Shown piece after piece: positions 37,701 to 52,700 of a stretch of 64,000 bases of DNA. The position numbers and the translations under genes were made by a program. This stretch comes from Pycnopodia helianthoides (lineage: Eukaryota > Echinodermata > Asteroidea > Forcipulatida > Asteriidae): assembly GCA_032158295.1 (NCBI GenBank), contig CM063256.1, positions 3,334,034-3,398,033 of the forward strand. Direction: 5' to 3'. The first letter of the stretch is position 1. Every line of letters starts with the position of its first letter. Under the pieces are notes generated by a model, which was given only the letters and a program-made list of their open reading frames with translations, made no database searches and was not told the DNA's origin.

Positions 37701-40700
37701 CTGAGCAAGATGCTTTACTATAAATGCTTCTCTTCACCCAGGGGTATAAATGGGTACCTGCGAGGGTAGAGGTTGATATTGTGTATGAAAAAGCCTTCGG
37801 AGCGCCATGGCAGCACAGGGCTGTATGCCCCAGTTTGCTAAGAAAGATTACAGTAATGCTATTGGGCCAATGACCAGAGGGAAATATTTCACAGACAAAA
37901 ATTGTATAACCTGCATTATCAGGAAGCTTTCAGACTAAAATTAAACTGAATTTTTGTTATCCTTACGAATCCTGTATAATACCTTTAAGTCTTAGGTTGT
38001 TGCTAACCACTCATATTTTATTTATTTTTGATTTTTTTTTCAGAATGCTTTGTGAAGCTCTCTTGTCTAACACTAGTCTCGATTATATATCATCTGAACC
38101 GTGGTGTAAGACATTCCAGCTCGTAGACAGGATTATCGTGAACGTGGACTACAAGGTTTGTAATCAGTTTTCATAATTTTCTAGATTTACTCGATGATAA
38201 TCTCAAAAAGTCGGATGACAAAGAGAAGAATCTACAGTATGTGATTCTTCAGCTTGTAACATTTCTTTGCACATGGAAAAAGCTAGTGGCTGTTGTTGTT
38301 TTTGCTTTTGTTGTTTTTTTATAACGAATTGGGTACATCTCCAAGGCTCGAATTTGGGGTGGGGGGAATCTACAAGACCTCAGGACTTGTAGGACAAATA
38401 CATACTGGACCATAAATATTTTTACAAGACCAGAATCAAAATGACAACATTTCCTGACACAGTTTGACATGCATTAAAACTGTTTTTTTTAAAACAAGCA
38501 CTAAGACATGTAAGATCAATTTTTCTCATTTGTCTTTATGGGTATTAAGTATACTTAATGACTCAACAGAATTGAAAGGTAGTTATCAGACTCAAAGTCA
38601 ACATTTTGAACAAAATTTGTTTCTGTTCAAGATATTACACAGTGAGGTGTTAATATTCAGTTTAAAAAAACACAAGACTTCTTGACTTGTCTGGTCATGA
38701 GTTTACTGGCCCAATGCTAAATTCACTGGCCTCAAGCCTGCGGTCCAGGGTAAAATTCAAGCCCTGAATCTCCCTGAAGGATTCCCTTTGAAGTAATGTG
38801 TTTGGGATAATTTTTTTCAACCCAAAACATTTGAATCTGAGAAACGATTCATGCATGAATCGTTTCTCAGATTTCTGAGGGTTGATGTTCACTTGCGAAT
38901 GCTGCAGCCAGAGATACGGTTGGTACCTGCTGTCACCTCGCTAAACGTTGACGGATTTGACACTCCTGTGTGAAATATCAGGACAGTTTTGTTGCTGTTT
39001 TCTCAACAAGCAGACACTGTATTCAGCTGAAACTTCCACGTATGACTTGTATTTGATCTTTCTGTATAATTTTGCCTATGAGAGTTAAATGTCAAAAAGC
39101 AATCTATGACTCTACCTTTAAAGGCCCTGTACACTATTGGTAAGATCAAAAAACACAATGTTCACAGATTCACACATAACTTACATGATTTAAAGTAAGT
39201 ATTGGTAGAAAGGATTCCTTAAAATATTTCTGCCTAAAATGCTATCGTTTCTGAGAAACGAGTAAAACAAAAGTAGTTATCGCGTGCGATAATTTGAAAA
39301 AACAGAAAACGCATAAGATCTCTTTTCACTATTTTCTCGTGACCTCGATGACCAATTCAGCTCAAACTTTCACAGGTTTGTTTGTTCATGCATATGTTTA
39401 ATCACACAATATGTGGACACTGATTTTGAGCTGTTACCAAAAGTGTACTATACCTTTAAAGCAGATTCCAGCGCTATGTAATTGTCTGTTATTTTGTTTT
39501 CAATATCTAGGGATGCAGAGACCTCCTGAGGGTGATTTTAGAGAAGATAGAGCTGATTCCCGCCACGGTCAACGTGTCCGCCTCTAAGCAGCTAGATGCT
39601 GCCGTCAAGGCTCTCACCCACATCTTGGACAGAAATGCCTGCCTCCTGCCCAGCTACTTTGCTGTCAACGAACTCAAGAAGCTGTTCCCAGATGAAAGTC
39701 CCAACACTCATTGGGTAAGGTATTTTTCCATGTCGTTTAAAATCATAATATGTCAAGTAATGAACCACAAGGGAAACTGACTGGGTGAATTTCAAATAGT
39801 ATGGGGTTGAACAAAGAAAAATTGACTAGAGCGGGATTTGAACCAATGACCTCCGGATTAACGTACCGGCGCTCTACCAACTGAGCTATCTAGCCCTATG
39901 TTGGCGGTCTCCCTATTTTGTCAATATCTTTGTTCGGGGGTGCCAGTCAGAAGCCATACAACCGTTGACTGCCGTGTAGCCAGGGTTCACACCCAAGTTT
40001 ACGATACAACCTGGGAAGCAGCAGCCACGGGATCACCTTGAGGGGATGCGACTTTTTTAATTTAAATGTCAAGTCATAAAATCATAAAATCATAATAATA
40101 ACAATAATACTGGAGTCTTACGCAGCGCATGCGTCCACCAATGAGGTACTTAAAGGTGCTGCATACGTTTGGTAATTGGAGCCTACTGATTGTGTTAATC
40201 CTATATTAATGTAGGTACGTATACAATAAAACTAACCTGTATAAAAATTTTACCTCAAAAGGTGGTTGCGTTTTTGAGATATCACCCAAAAACCGCAGCG
40301 AATATTTCCAGGCAGGAAGAATATTCCCCATAGGAATACACAGTCTGAGAAGCGTTTCTGGCAGAAACGCTTCTCAGATTCAAATTTGGGGGAATAAAAA
40401 GTGATATATTTTCCGAAACCGTAGTACTTCGAAATTAAAAGTTTCTCAAAATTCATTATACTACTCAAAGCAGCTGTACTTCTTACCTAGTAAGTTTTTT
40501 ATTGCTGTTAATTTTCAGAGCCATTACCAAACGTGTACTGTGCCTTTAAGGAGCTGGAACAAATACTTTTTAAGACAGGTTTTGAAGTTTATGTCTGATG
40601 GGACCCATTTATGTAGCACCTTACGAGGGTTTACAAGGTGCTGCAGCGCATTCAGCAGCCACTGCCAGAAACACCAGGGCAAACTCTTCTCTTTGGCAAT

Positions 40701-43700
40701 AAGTGTAACTGAGTTCTTTCACATTTATTACATTACGTCCCATCCGAAGGACAAAGCAATAATGGATAATTGTCTTGCCTAAGGACACAAGTGTCATCAC
40801 CTGGACTCGAACCAACACTCTGCTGATCAGAAACACCAGAGCTTAAACTCGGTGCGCTAATTTGTAATAAAAAGTAGGCCTGGGTGACTAGTTGACTTGT
40901 TGTCGCCTAGTCCTACTTTTTTGGGCGACTAGTTCACTAGTCGTCACAGAGTTTTATTTGTCACATTTATGATCCTGACATTTGAGATTGTCAATTAATC
41001 GCCCAGCCACGACTATTGGCTTTAGCTGACTAATGTCTAAACCTGCACCCGAAGTGCTTCGTTTAAGTACAAACTAAAAACATTTCTACTAAATTCTCAA
41101 AGTAATTGATATCTTATTAGCTGGTTTAGCCTTTACCTATATTATCAATTGTTCTTCAGTTTTTCATCTAATTATTGCCGTTGTTTCTTAATTCTTAATT
41201 CTATAACTGGAGTTGTTTCTTTCTCTGAACTGTGTCTATACTTTGTTTAACTGTTGTATATTTAATAACTGCTATACTTTATTAATTCTACAATTAGTAT
41301 TGTTTATCTTGTTTTCTATTGTTGTTACGGGCACATCCATCACAATCCTCAGGATGATGCCTCCATGTGCAAATGTGGAAATAAATGTTATATTGATTGA
41401 CCAGTGGAGGAAGGGTCACAGATTGGTAGTGGTCACAGATTGTTAACAATTGTAGTCATCACAACCATCTTTGTTTTTTTTTTTACTATAGGCTGTTGGA
41501 GAGTTGGTTACCAATTTCATCGACTCGTTCAGGCCTACTGCTCGAATGGTATCCATCACCGGTAGGCCGTGCCTGTTGCCAGTAGTGGGTCACTTTAACG
41601 CCACTCATAACTCCTGGAAATTGGACCCTGTCACTTTGATGTTCCCTCTCAAGGGACTGCTTCCTTATGACAAGGTAAGCTTCTTCAAGATCTTCAATCA
41701 TTTGCCACATCATTTAGGGTCTTCTGCTTTTACTGTAAATTTCCCTTCATTTCGTTTCATTTAATTTATTCTGGTTGTGAAGCCAATGACTCTTAGAAAG
41801 TGAACTTAATCACTACACTAGCCAAGAACCCCGTGGAGAGAAGACATTGAAGGAAGTTTCAGTTTTAGATGTGGGAGGAAAACCCCAGAGAAATACTCCA
41901 GGGAAAACCCACGCAATCGGGCAGGGATTGAAAAAAAAAACCAATCCACGTAGTGCCCCGGTGTGATTTGAACACGTAGTGCCCCCAGAGGTGGAAGGCA
42001 AGGCAAGATACCACTACGCCAACCTGACTGCCTTCGTTTCTGTATTGAGGCAGTCTATCTGGCGATGTCTCAGCGTAGTAAAAAAGTAGTTTAATTTCTT
42101 TCCACAAACTTACCTTGAAACCTTTAATTTGAAACCCTGATGAAACTCCCATATATGTTGTTAATGAGATGACAGACTAACTAGGGGTGCCTGTTGGGGA
42201 TATTTAAACATTTAGCCTGAATGAAATGAATGTCCGCAGAGAAGGTAAGAACCTAGAAAACACAAGGAAGGGCCTTTGTTTTTTCATAAAAAAACCTGAC
42301 CAGAAACTGTTGCACTTGTTTGCTAATAACTGACCTCAATTCAGTAGGTTACCAAGATTCTCCCCAGGATTTTTCAAAACTGGGGGGGGCATTCTGGATC
42401 CACACTTTTGAAGAGTGGCAGAGGGCATGCTGAATTGAAACGAGGTCTTTGGAATTTTGTTGTTACTTGGTGTTTATCTTTGGTTTTAAAAGCAGTCTAG
42501 GGCATTGTAAATGGTTTCATCTTTATGATTTTTGTGAATTTATTTGAAGAAAAAACTAAATTATTAATTACAAAAATTGTTATTATAATTTTTTTTGTGG
42601 CTGTTTGCTCGTATTGCCTTTAAAGGTATTGTACACTTTTGGTAACAGCTCAAAATCAGTGTCCACATTTTGTGTGATTAAACATATGTATGAACAAACA
42701 AACCTGTGAAAGTTTGAGCTCAATTGGTCATCGAGGTCACGAGAAAATAGTGAAAAGAGATCTTATGTGTTTTCTGTTTTTTCAAATTATCGCACGTGAT
42801 AATTACTATTGTTTTACTCGTTTCTCAGAAACGATAGCATTTTAGGCAGAAATATTTTAAGGAACCCTTTCTACCATTACTTATTTTAAATCATGTAAGT
42901 TATGTGTGAATCTGTGAACATTGTGTTTTTCGATCTTACCAATAGTGTACAGGGCCTTTAATTCACGCGTTTTCAACCTGATACGCTAGCATTTGCCTGG
43001 TTACCCCCCTAAAAATGACTGCAAAATGAATGGCATATCAAACCCCCTTGGAAGTACCTTTCTTTACCTGTGACTGTTTCTTTTGTTGGTGATATCGATA
43101 GGAGCAGACACAGCGTCAGACTAAATTACTACGCTACGTTCTGGAGCAGCCGTACTCCAGAGACATGGTACGAATGATTCTAGGATTGAACATCCAGGTA
43201 AGACTCGTTTACTCATTGATTGTGTCAACGTTTGTAGATATAGAGCGTAAAGGATTTTCAGCTTTTCCCTTCATTTAACAATCTGAAATCCTAATCGGGA
43301 AGAAGGTAAACAAAAATTATATTTATTAAAGCCGGGTTTGCTTTGGACTTTTCTTGTGTAAACCAACCGGGCAAATGGGCAAATTGACCATTTTAAGTCC
43401 AGTGCGAACAGCCCAGGAAAATTTCACCTAGGTATTCTTAACCCAGTCAAATGGGTAGTTTAACTGGCCTCCTGCCCAGGTACACTAACCTGGTCGAACT
43501 AACCAAGCCATTATTTTCAGTGGGGAACCCGGTAAAACCGGCCAGTAGAGTATCATGTCTGGTTCACGGCACAGCCAAGATCACATATCACATGGAAGTG
43601 AACTACGAAACGCATGTACTGGTGATGTTCACGCTAATGCTGTTGTCGCAGTGGTATACAGAACTCAGAAGTTGTGTTCCTTTGCTTGCGTTGTTTTTCT

Positions 43701-46700
43701 TACTTTTTTTTGCTGTGCTTCTCCTCGGCCATTTTTGACAAGCTAGGTTGGTATTTTGTCACATCTAATTAAAGGGCACTTAATATTAATAATGAAAGTG
43801 GCTTCTTATATAGCGCTCATATCCGTCACTTAGTGACGCTCAAGGCGCTTCAACATTCAGTATTTTCCTACAAGGTATTGTGGAGCTATGTTTTCGAATA
43901 TTAGACCTATTCCTGTACATAGCACCATGTAATGGTTTACGAGGTGCTGTGGCGCAATATGCAGCCAATCAAACCAGGAACACCGGGGCGAACCCCTTCT
44001 CTTTTCGATAAGTGCACTGGGTTCTTTAAGTGCATTACACAACACATGTGACCAACAGCTTTACGTCCCATCCGAAGGACGCAACAATAATGGTTAAGTG
44101 TCTTGCTTAAGGACACAAGTGTCACGACCGGTACTCGAACCCTCACTCTGCTGAACAGAAACACCAGAGCTTGAGTCCGGTGCTCTTATCCGCTCGGCCA
44201 CGACACTTAGCGCCCTCATGTGTTTATTTCTGATCAGTCAGTTTGTGGTTTCACCATCTTCTCGGTTAGTTTAATACCATCAAATATTCCAAGTGCGGAC
44301 ACTGGTAATATTTACCCATTGGAATGTTACCTATGGTTTTGGTTGAATATTAATCTAATGTGTACGCGGACTTAGACATCTCTCAGTCCTTTCATGTGTC
44401 TCATTCCCCTGACAGCAAAAGCAGCGGTGTCTAGTCCTGGAGGAGATGTTGGCCGACCTGGTGGTCGTTGCCATGGAGCGTACGGAGCAGACCGATGGGT
44501 CGTTTGAGCTCGGCTGCCCCACGGACGCCCTCTGGCAGCACCTGTCCAGTCAACTGATCTTCTTTTTGCTGTTCAACTTTGCCAGCTTCCCACACATGGT
44601 GGTGTCCCTCAACAAAAAGGTAAATCTTGAAACCCCTCGTTCGTGTATCTGTCACCAGAAGCTTATTGCAGAGGACAAAACAGTTCAAGCCACAAACGAA
44701 ATCTTAGAGGCACAGTACACTTTGGGTAATTGGAGCCTACTGGTTGTGTTAATCCTATATAAATGTAGGTACATACAATAAAACTAACCTGTGAAAATTT
44801 TAATTCAAGAGGTGGTCGCGTTTTTGAGATACCACCGAAAAACCGCAGCGAATATTTCCACCCAGGTAGAATATTCCCCATAGGAATACACAGTCTGAGA
44901 AGCGTTTCTGACCGAAACGCTTCTCATATTCAAATTTGGGGAAATAAAAAGTGATATATTTTCTATAACAGTAGTACTTCGAAGTTAAAAGTTTCTCAAA
45001 ATTCATTATACTACTCAAAGCAGCTGTACTTCTTACCAAGTAAGTTTTTATTGTTGTTAATTTTCAGAGTGATTTCCAAACGTGTACTGTGCCTTTAAAA
45101 ACATTTCTTGCATTTTTGTTATTAATATAAATTCCTATAATGTAGAATTACACCAACTGTGAAAGGATCTTTTTGAAAGCTCAAGTTTCAGTCAGCTTTG
45201 AACTTGTGTAATCTAAGCTTGGGCGATACCATCGAATATCGCGATACTAGTTCTGAAACGATTATGATATCGGGTCACATTTTTTTAAATCGTGATATCG
45301 GTAAATCGCGATATCGTTAAGTATCGCGATGTATTTCCTAGCCGAGACGATCTTGCAACAATAAATCTCCTAGTTGAGACGATCTTGCAACAATAAATCT
45401 CCTAGTTGAGACGATTTGCTGCAACAAAGAGCTGTCAAAGAGTTGCAAGTCACAGACCGCAACCGCAAGATTCCCCAACAGATCCGATCCGACGGGGTTT
45501 AGTCTTCGAAAAAACCAACATCAAAGCCTTAGCGATCAGGCGGTCTCACGCAGACGGGTGTTATCACGTGCGTTCCCTTGCGTGTTGCGGACGTGCGAGT
45601 AGCGTGATCTAATTAGTTATGCACACATAAAGAACAGTCTGTCATGCGCAGTTAACACACTAAATGTGTGTAAGTAATAGGCCCAGGTTTTCATACCATA
45701 GGTTTAGAGTAAAACCCGAAGAATAGGTGATTGGAACAACGGTAGAAATGATCAGTCAATCATAGCCACAACTCACAACGTGAGATTTGTAGTAGATTGA
45801 CGGCATAAAGAAATAATCGCGATTATATCGAATATCGCGATATATTCTCGACGATATATCGTGGCTGAGAAAAAGCGATATCGCCCAAGCCTAGTGTAAT
45901 CATTGTTTGTAGAATTTTTATTTGCAGTGTCTAAAACAAACGTAGTGATTTACACTTTGAAGTTCCTAGCATTACATAATATTTCATACAGAGCACTGCT
46001 TGGTGTATTATGCTGCAGTTAAAAGCAATGAGATAAAAGAACAGCCTGATCATTTCTCCATTTTTCTCTTAGCTGTGTAACCGTCATCTTACCAAGGGAC
46101 GTGACCATCTGATGTGGCTCCTGCTCCAGTTCATCTCTGGGAGTATCAAGAAGAATCCACTCAGTGATTTCTTTCCAGTCTTGAAGCTCTTCGATATATT
46201 CTTCCCAGAAAAAGAGGTATGTGATTTATCTTGATTTCTTCACGTCCGCATTCTGAAAAAAATGTCCGTGCCCATGAAGGGTTTTTTTTTTTACTGAGCG
46301 TTTTGGAACTTCTTGAAAATCATTTCCCTTTGAAAATATCGTTGCCACAATGAATTCCTGACTTGACAAAAGAAAGACAGCAAAGGTTCTCACAATTAGC
46401 ACTGGGATTTCAACTTGTTGTGTGAGAAAATATGAGCAGGCGCCCACCGTGATTCGCAGAACCTCAGCCTTGAGCTACGGCCGATAGTCTGCCATGGAAT
46501 GCTAGAATCTCTGAATGCTCGGACTTGCCTCCCATCGAGCCGAATACAGTAAAAAACAATCATGGCAGCCTGTCCATTCTTGTACGACAGGACAAAGGTC
46601 TGCAATCAGGGGCTGAACAATAACCCCCGGAAAAGGGATTTTACAAGGCATGATTTCCAACACCTGGTGTTCCTCTTTGTACGGGTGAAATGAAGTGCAG

Positions 46701-49700
46701 CATGATAGGGCGCATGCCTGTGCACGCTACACAATGTAAAGTCCGTGTGAATATTTTCATCAGCCGTCTGGCTGCCAGCAAAAAATTGAGGGCGCTCCAA
46801 AGTTGTTCCGGTCGTAATAAACCGTCCGCCGTAAGTCAGTCCAGAAAAATTTGGCATGTATACCCGTCATCTAAATTGAAGCTGGTAAAGCCACTTGACT
46901 CGTCTGAGGAGGTTTAACGTTTCATAATTCAGTTTTAATTGATATCGTTGCAGCGTAACATGTCATTGCTTTTGTGATCAATAGACCTTTCCGTTGTTGA
47001 TAAACAAGCCGCTCTGGTTGGCATGGACGGCCGAATGCTGGCAAAACATTCAATCGTGTTGACAAAATGTTGTGACCAACTTCAACATTTCTGCAAACTT
47101 TCAATTAAAAAGAATTCATCTCATGATTGGATGCTTTGTTTCCAACCAATTCAACCGTATTTTTGAATATTTGTGTAACATTGTTACAAACTGTGGCTGT
47201 ATGTTTTTTGCTTTGCATTTATGGCTTTCCATAGTTTTCCAGCTTTTGTTGGCAAAATTTCAAGCTGTGATGTTGCAATGGAAATGTCTATAGACCTTGC
47301 AAGTCTTGGCCGTAATTGAACCTATTTTCTTTGACTTTCTTCTCTCTTCATGTAGCCTCTCCCTGTTCCAGACATAAGCCATCCACAGTGTACACACAGC
47401 CTGGCCATGGCTTGTATCTGGATCCATCTGACACGTAAAGCACAGAGTGATAAGGTGTCATTGCAGAGACCTGCACTTCCATCTCTCAAGCTGCATCTAG
47501 AGTGAGTACAAGCTCATGGTAGTCAATAGACCACTATGGCCCTGTGGTCTGATCTCTAATGCCCTCTTCCCTACTAATGCCCCCTGCCATCTCTCAAGCT
47601 GCATCTAGAGTGAGTACAAGCTCATGGTAGTCGATAGACCACTATGGCCCTGTGGTCTGATCTCTAATGCCCTCTTCCCCACTAATGCCCCCTGCCATCT
47701 CTCAAGCTGCATCTAGAGTGAGTACAAGCTCATGGTAGTCAATAGACCACTATGGCCCTGTGGTCTGATCTCTAATGCCCTCTTCCCTACTAATGCCCCC
47801 TGCTATCTCTCAAGCTGCATCTAGAGTGAGTACAAGCTCATGGTAGTCAATAGACCACTATGGCCCTGTGGTCTGATCTCTAATGCCCTCTTCCCCACTA
47901 ATGCCCCCTGCCATCTCTCAAGCTGCATCTAGAGTGAGTACAAGCTCATGGTAGTCAATAGACCACTATGGCCCTGTGGTCTGATCTATAATGCCCTCTT
48001 CCCCACTAATGCCCCCTGCCATCTCTCAAGCTGCATCTAGAGTGAGTACAAGCTCATGGTAGTCAATGGACCACTATGGCCCTTTAGAACTAAACGTCAG
48101 ACTGATCTCTTATGCCCTTTTCCCTACTTATGCCCCCTGCTAATGCCTGCTCGCTACAGTCAGGTGGGTGATTTCTCAGGATTTTTCCTGAATTCAGGGT
48201 TATTTCAAAACCTCGAGCCTTCAAATTTTCTTGAAGGAGTTAAAGCGGTCACCAAAGGGAGATACTAATAGTCCAAATTGTGTCCAAACCTTTAGTTTTG
48301 TTTTTCTGGTGATGCACAGAGTCTGTAAACCTCCTGAATTGAAGCATCTGGGAGGGTCATGGTCTAGACAAGGGAGAATCCAGGCCCCCAAGCCATTTCC
48401 AGGAGTTGGGCAAATCTCATCCCTGTACAGTCCTTTAGTCTCGTATAAAACCGTATGATGATTAATCCCACCACAGAGCTCAGGAAAGTACTGAGTATAC
48501 AGTGCTTAATACACATCGGTGAAAGGGTAAAACAACAAGTTAATGATTTCAATGTTAATTGACATCGGTTTTCGTAACAAATCTTTCCGCAAAATGAAGA
48601 AGCGTGAAATAAATTCTCTGTCCTTTCTCTCTTTGACAGATTTCTACAACAGAGTTACAACTGTCCGAATCTTCCACTGACTGACTATCGGATTGCCATG
48701 CTATGCAATGCGTGTAAGTTGAATCTTGGGTGGTTTGTAGTGCTCACAGTCAAGCATAGTATTGCAATTGCAAATGAGATAGCCGATGATTTGTCAATTT
48801 GTTTTTCTGATAGTAACATTTTGAGTAGTCCATTACATCGCCAAGTACTATCGAACAGGAACGAGCATTCAAGAAGCTCAGTATTGGATTGGCTACCAAA
48901 GTGTACCTAAATCTATATGTAGCGGAACATTGAAGCCAATGACTGTATGTACAATTATCTTTGTAAACACACAGTTTTTGCAATGTATGGCGCTTCAAAA
49001 GCTAGCAAACTTATTCAGGCCTAAAATTTCGCCATGGCACCACAGCAAATTTTCCTCATTGGGTGCCCTTCATTTTGGGGAAATTGCCATGCCCTTTTGA
49101 ACATGAAGTTCAAGGCCTGCTTATTATTTAATATAAATCCACTAACTTTGATGATGGTTGGGAAGTTAAACCCTTTAACTACAAAAAAGCTGAAATCTGT
49201 CGCAGCCAACAGTAAAACAAAATTTTTTTTTTTTCTTTTTTTATGTTAGCCCAGACATTTTACAGAGTGAAATACAATGTAGTTCATACAGGTTGAATTC
49301 AGTCACGATCCCGACACCATATTTCTACCAGTGCAGGCAAACTTTTGCGTGCACTCAGTGTGCAAATTAGGTCTCCGTTGTTTTCACCAAATGTTGTGAG
49401 TAATGGTCTTTTGAATTGATTTGATCGTTGTAGACAGCACAAGTACAGATATGTTCCCCCGCCCCATGGCGGTTCTGGTGGAGAGTACATACAGCTCTGG
49501 TCAGACGACTGTGCCGATGCCAGGACCCGGTATGTGTGTTGCGTCTGGACCTACGACACCTCTCTCGATGAGCTTATTGGATTCACTCACTGTACATGCT
49601 AAAATGAGGTCAGTATAACGTAAAATGTTTCTCGAAGTATTGTTTTAAAAAAACATCAAAATTCCCACTTTGTGCACTACTCATGGCTGTGTCGTTTGGT

Positions 49701-52700
49701 ACAGTGGAACAAGAAAACAAGATACAGATAAAACGACCTAGGGAGAGACATAGATGAAACTTGTAATGAAAGGGTTTTTATCTGAAGCAGAAGTGATTAA
49801 AAGGTATCCACTAAAAAAAAATGTCATCAGGCTAAGGAGTGGTAGGAGATGGCAGTCACTTCGGTGCAAAGCAAACGGATACCTCAATTCCTTCATTCCA
49901 TACTCTGTTGTTTCCTTAATGATCAATCAGCCCAGCCATTAATTACTTTCTGCTAAGATTATGTTTATTTAATTTAATTTCTATTTTTTAGCATAGTTTT
50001 GTTATTGTTTAAATTGTCATTTTGTGTGTTGTATAGTATGCAAGTAAATTGTTCACCATGGTAGGACCAACAATTTGAATTGATTAAGTGATTGAAGCTT
50101 CAATCATCTTTTAAAAAAATCATTAGAAGGTCGCCGTTTCCAATTCATGATTATCTGGGGTTTTCCCTGTTCTCAAATAGTGACATCATTTATTCCCTTT
50201 CCCCTTATAGTCTGATCCATCACATTGTCAACAAGAACATCATACCAGCAATCCACCATCAGCAGACAGCTGTTGCTCTGTCCCCAGCTCTGGTGGAAAC
50301 CTACAGTAGACTCTTGGTCTACACTGAGATTGAGACTCTCGGTATCAAGGGATTCATCTGTAAGTCTCTACTGTTGCTTTACATCTCTTCCTCATCTCCT
50401 TCATTCTTCCTCTAGACCCTTATCTGGGCTGTGATTGAGCTGGCCATCTGTGGTTTTGTTCCTAATCCACCCCCCCTTTCACCCCTCCCATGGTACCCAC
50501 TCCGCCCTTTCCATGGTGCCTCCTCTAATCTTCCCACAGTGCCCCCTCTGCCCCTTCCATGGTGCTCCCTCTTCCCGCCCTTGGTTGCCCCCTTGACTCT
50601 ACACCTTCTATGGTGTCCTCTCCACCCATCCCATGGTGTCTTCCCTGCCCTTCCATGGTGCCCCTTCGACTCTGCCCCTCCAATGATGCCTCCTCTAACC
50701 CTTCCTTGGTGTCCTCTCCACCCATCCCATGGTGTCTTCCCTGCCCTTCCATGGTGCCCCTTCGACTCTGCCCCTCCAATGATGCCTCCACTAACCCTTC
50801 CTTGGTGTCCTCTCCACCCATCCCATGGTGTCTTCCCTCCCTTCCATGGTGCCCCTTCGACTCTGCCCCTCCAATGATGCCTCCACTAACCCTTCCTTGG
50901 TGTCCTCTCCACCCATCCCATGGTGTCTTCTCTGCCCTTCCATGGTGCCCCTTCGACTCTGCCCTCCAATGATGCCTCCTCTAATCCTTCCTTGGTGTCC
51001 TCTCCACCCATCCCATGGTGTCTTCCCTGCCCTTCCATGGTGCCCCTTCGACTCTGCCCCTCCAATGATGCCTCCTCTAATCCTTCCTTGGTGTCCTCTC
51101 CACCCATCCCATGGTGTCTTCTCTGCCCTTCCATGGTGCCCCTTCGACTCTGCCCCTCCAATGATGCCTCCTCTAATCCTTCCTTGGTGTCCTCTCCACC
51201 CATTCCATGGTGTCTTCTCTGCCCTTCCATGGTGCCCCTTCGACACTGCCCCTCCAATGATGCCTCCTCTAATCCTTCCTTGGTGTCCTCTCCACCCATC
51301 CCATGGTGTCTTCCCTGCCCTTCCATGGTGCCCCTTCGACTCTGCCCCTCCAATGATGCCTCCTCTAACCCTTCCTTGGTGTCCTCTCCACCCATCCCAT
51401 GGTGTATTCCCTGCCCTTCCATGGTGCCCCTTCGACTCTGCCCCTCCAATGATGCCTCCTCTAACCCTTCCTTGGTGTCCTCTCCACCCATCCCATGGTG
51501 TCTTCCCTGCCCTTCCATGGTGCCCCTTCGACTCTGCCCCTCCAATGATGCCTCCTCTAACCCTTCCTTGGTGTCCTCTCCACCCATCCCATGGTGTCTT
51601 CCCTACCCTTCCAGGTGCCCCTTTGACTCTGCCCCTCCAATGATGCCTCCTCTAATCCTTCCTTGGTGTCCTCTCCACCCATCCCATGGTGTCTTCCCTG
51701 CCCTTCCATGGTGCCCCTTCGACTTGCCCCTCCAATGATGCCTCCTCTAACCCTCCCACGGTGTAACCTCTGCCCTTCCATGGTGTTCCCTCTGTCCCTC
51801 CTATGTTGTCTTCTCTGCCCCTCTCATGGTGTCCTCTCTGCCCCTCCCCTCTTGACATTTTAAACTGAAATAAATTAATTACTGTCATCCATACCCTTTT
51901 TGAGCCATGCATGAAATCAACAATTTCATTAATGACTATCCTTAACATGCATATAAGCTTTTCACTCATTTGATTGTGGCTTTTTTTCTTGTGTTGTAGC
52001 TAAAGTTCTCCCCAGTGTCTGTGAGGCCAAGGCATGGGGCATGCTGCACACATTACTGGAGTTATTCAGCTTCCGTCTCCAGCACATTCAGCCCCAGTAC
52101 ATCGTCCAGCTACTGTGTAATCTACACTCACTCAGCAAGATCCCACTAGCCAATCAGAATCAGCTGTATCAATGGTAAGGGTTGAAGGTCAATGTGGATA
52201 GATGTATAGGCCGTGTTTGAATTGGCAGCTACGGCTAAGCCTCCAGCTGGATCATTGGGTCATCATGCCTTGAAGTATATGATGCCCTTAGCAACTCCCA
52301 TGGCAACAGTCATAGCCGTAGCTGTAGCCGCCAATTCGGATACGGCCTAAAAATGGGCATTGTCTACTGAGCAGTCTAGTTCAAACTCAAGTCTCTTTCT
52401 TGGAGGTTCGTCGTTGATGACATTTTAAAATTATGAGATTGATTTATATGAAGCACCTTCTAAGGGTTTACGAGGTGCTGTGACGTATTTGACATCTACT
52501 GCCAAAAACACCACGGCAAACCCCTTCTCTTACTGATAAGTGTAACGGGGGTTTTTTCCCATGAATTACACGACGCATGGGACCACCGGCTTTACGTCCC
52601 ATCCGAAGAACTAATTGGACTAACAAGTGTCAAGACCGGGACTGGAAGTGGGTTCAGAACTGGGCTCAGCTCTTTATCAACACTCGATGGAAGGCACAAA

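Noticed and set aside
39828..39900. tRNA gene on - strand
   Set aside because: Anticodon-stem mismatch, C instead of U at position 33 and a SINE body attached: SINE head.
46260..46920. Stop-poor segment in MED23 intron 10 (two consecutive - strand frames)
   Set aside because: The frames are separated by a stop and one relies on a non-ATG start; no family recognised.
50825..51738. 272-codon open frames on + and matching frames on -
   Set aside because: Pure translation of the 95-bp intronic minisatellite; frames rotate with the period and no domain is present.
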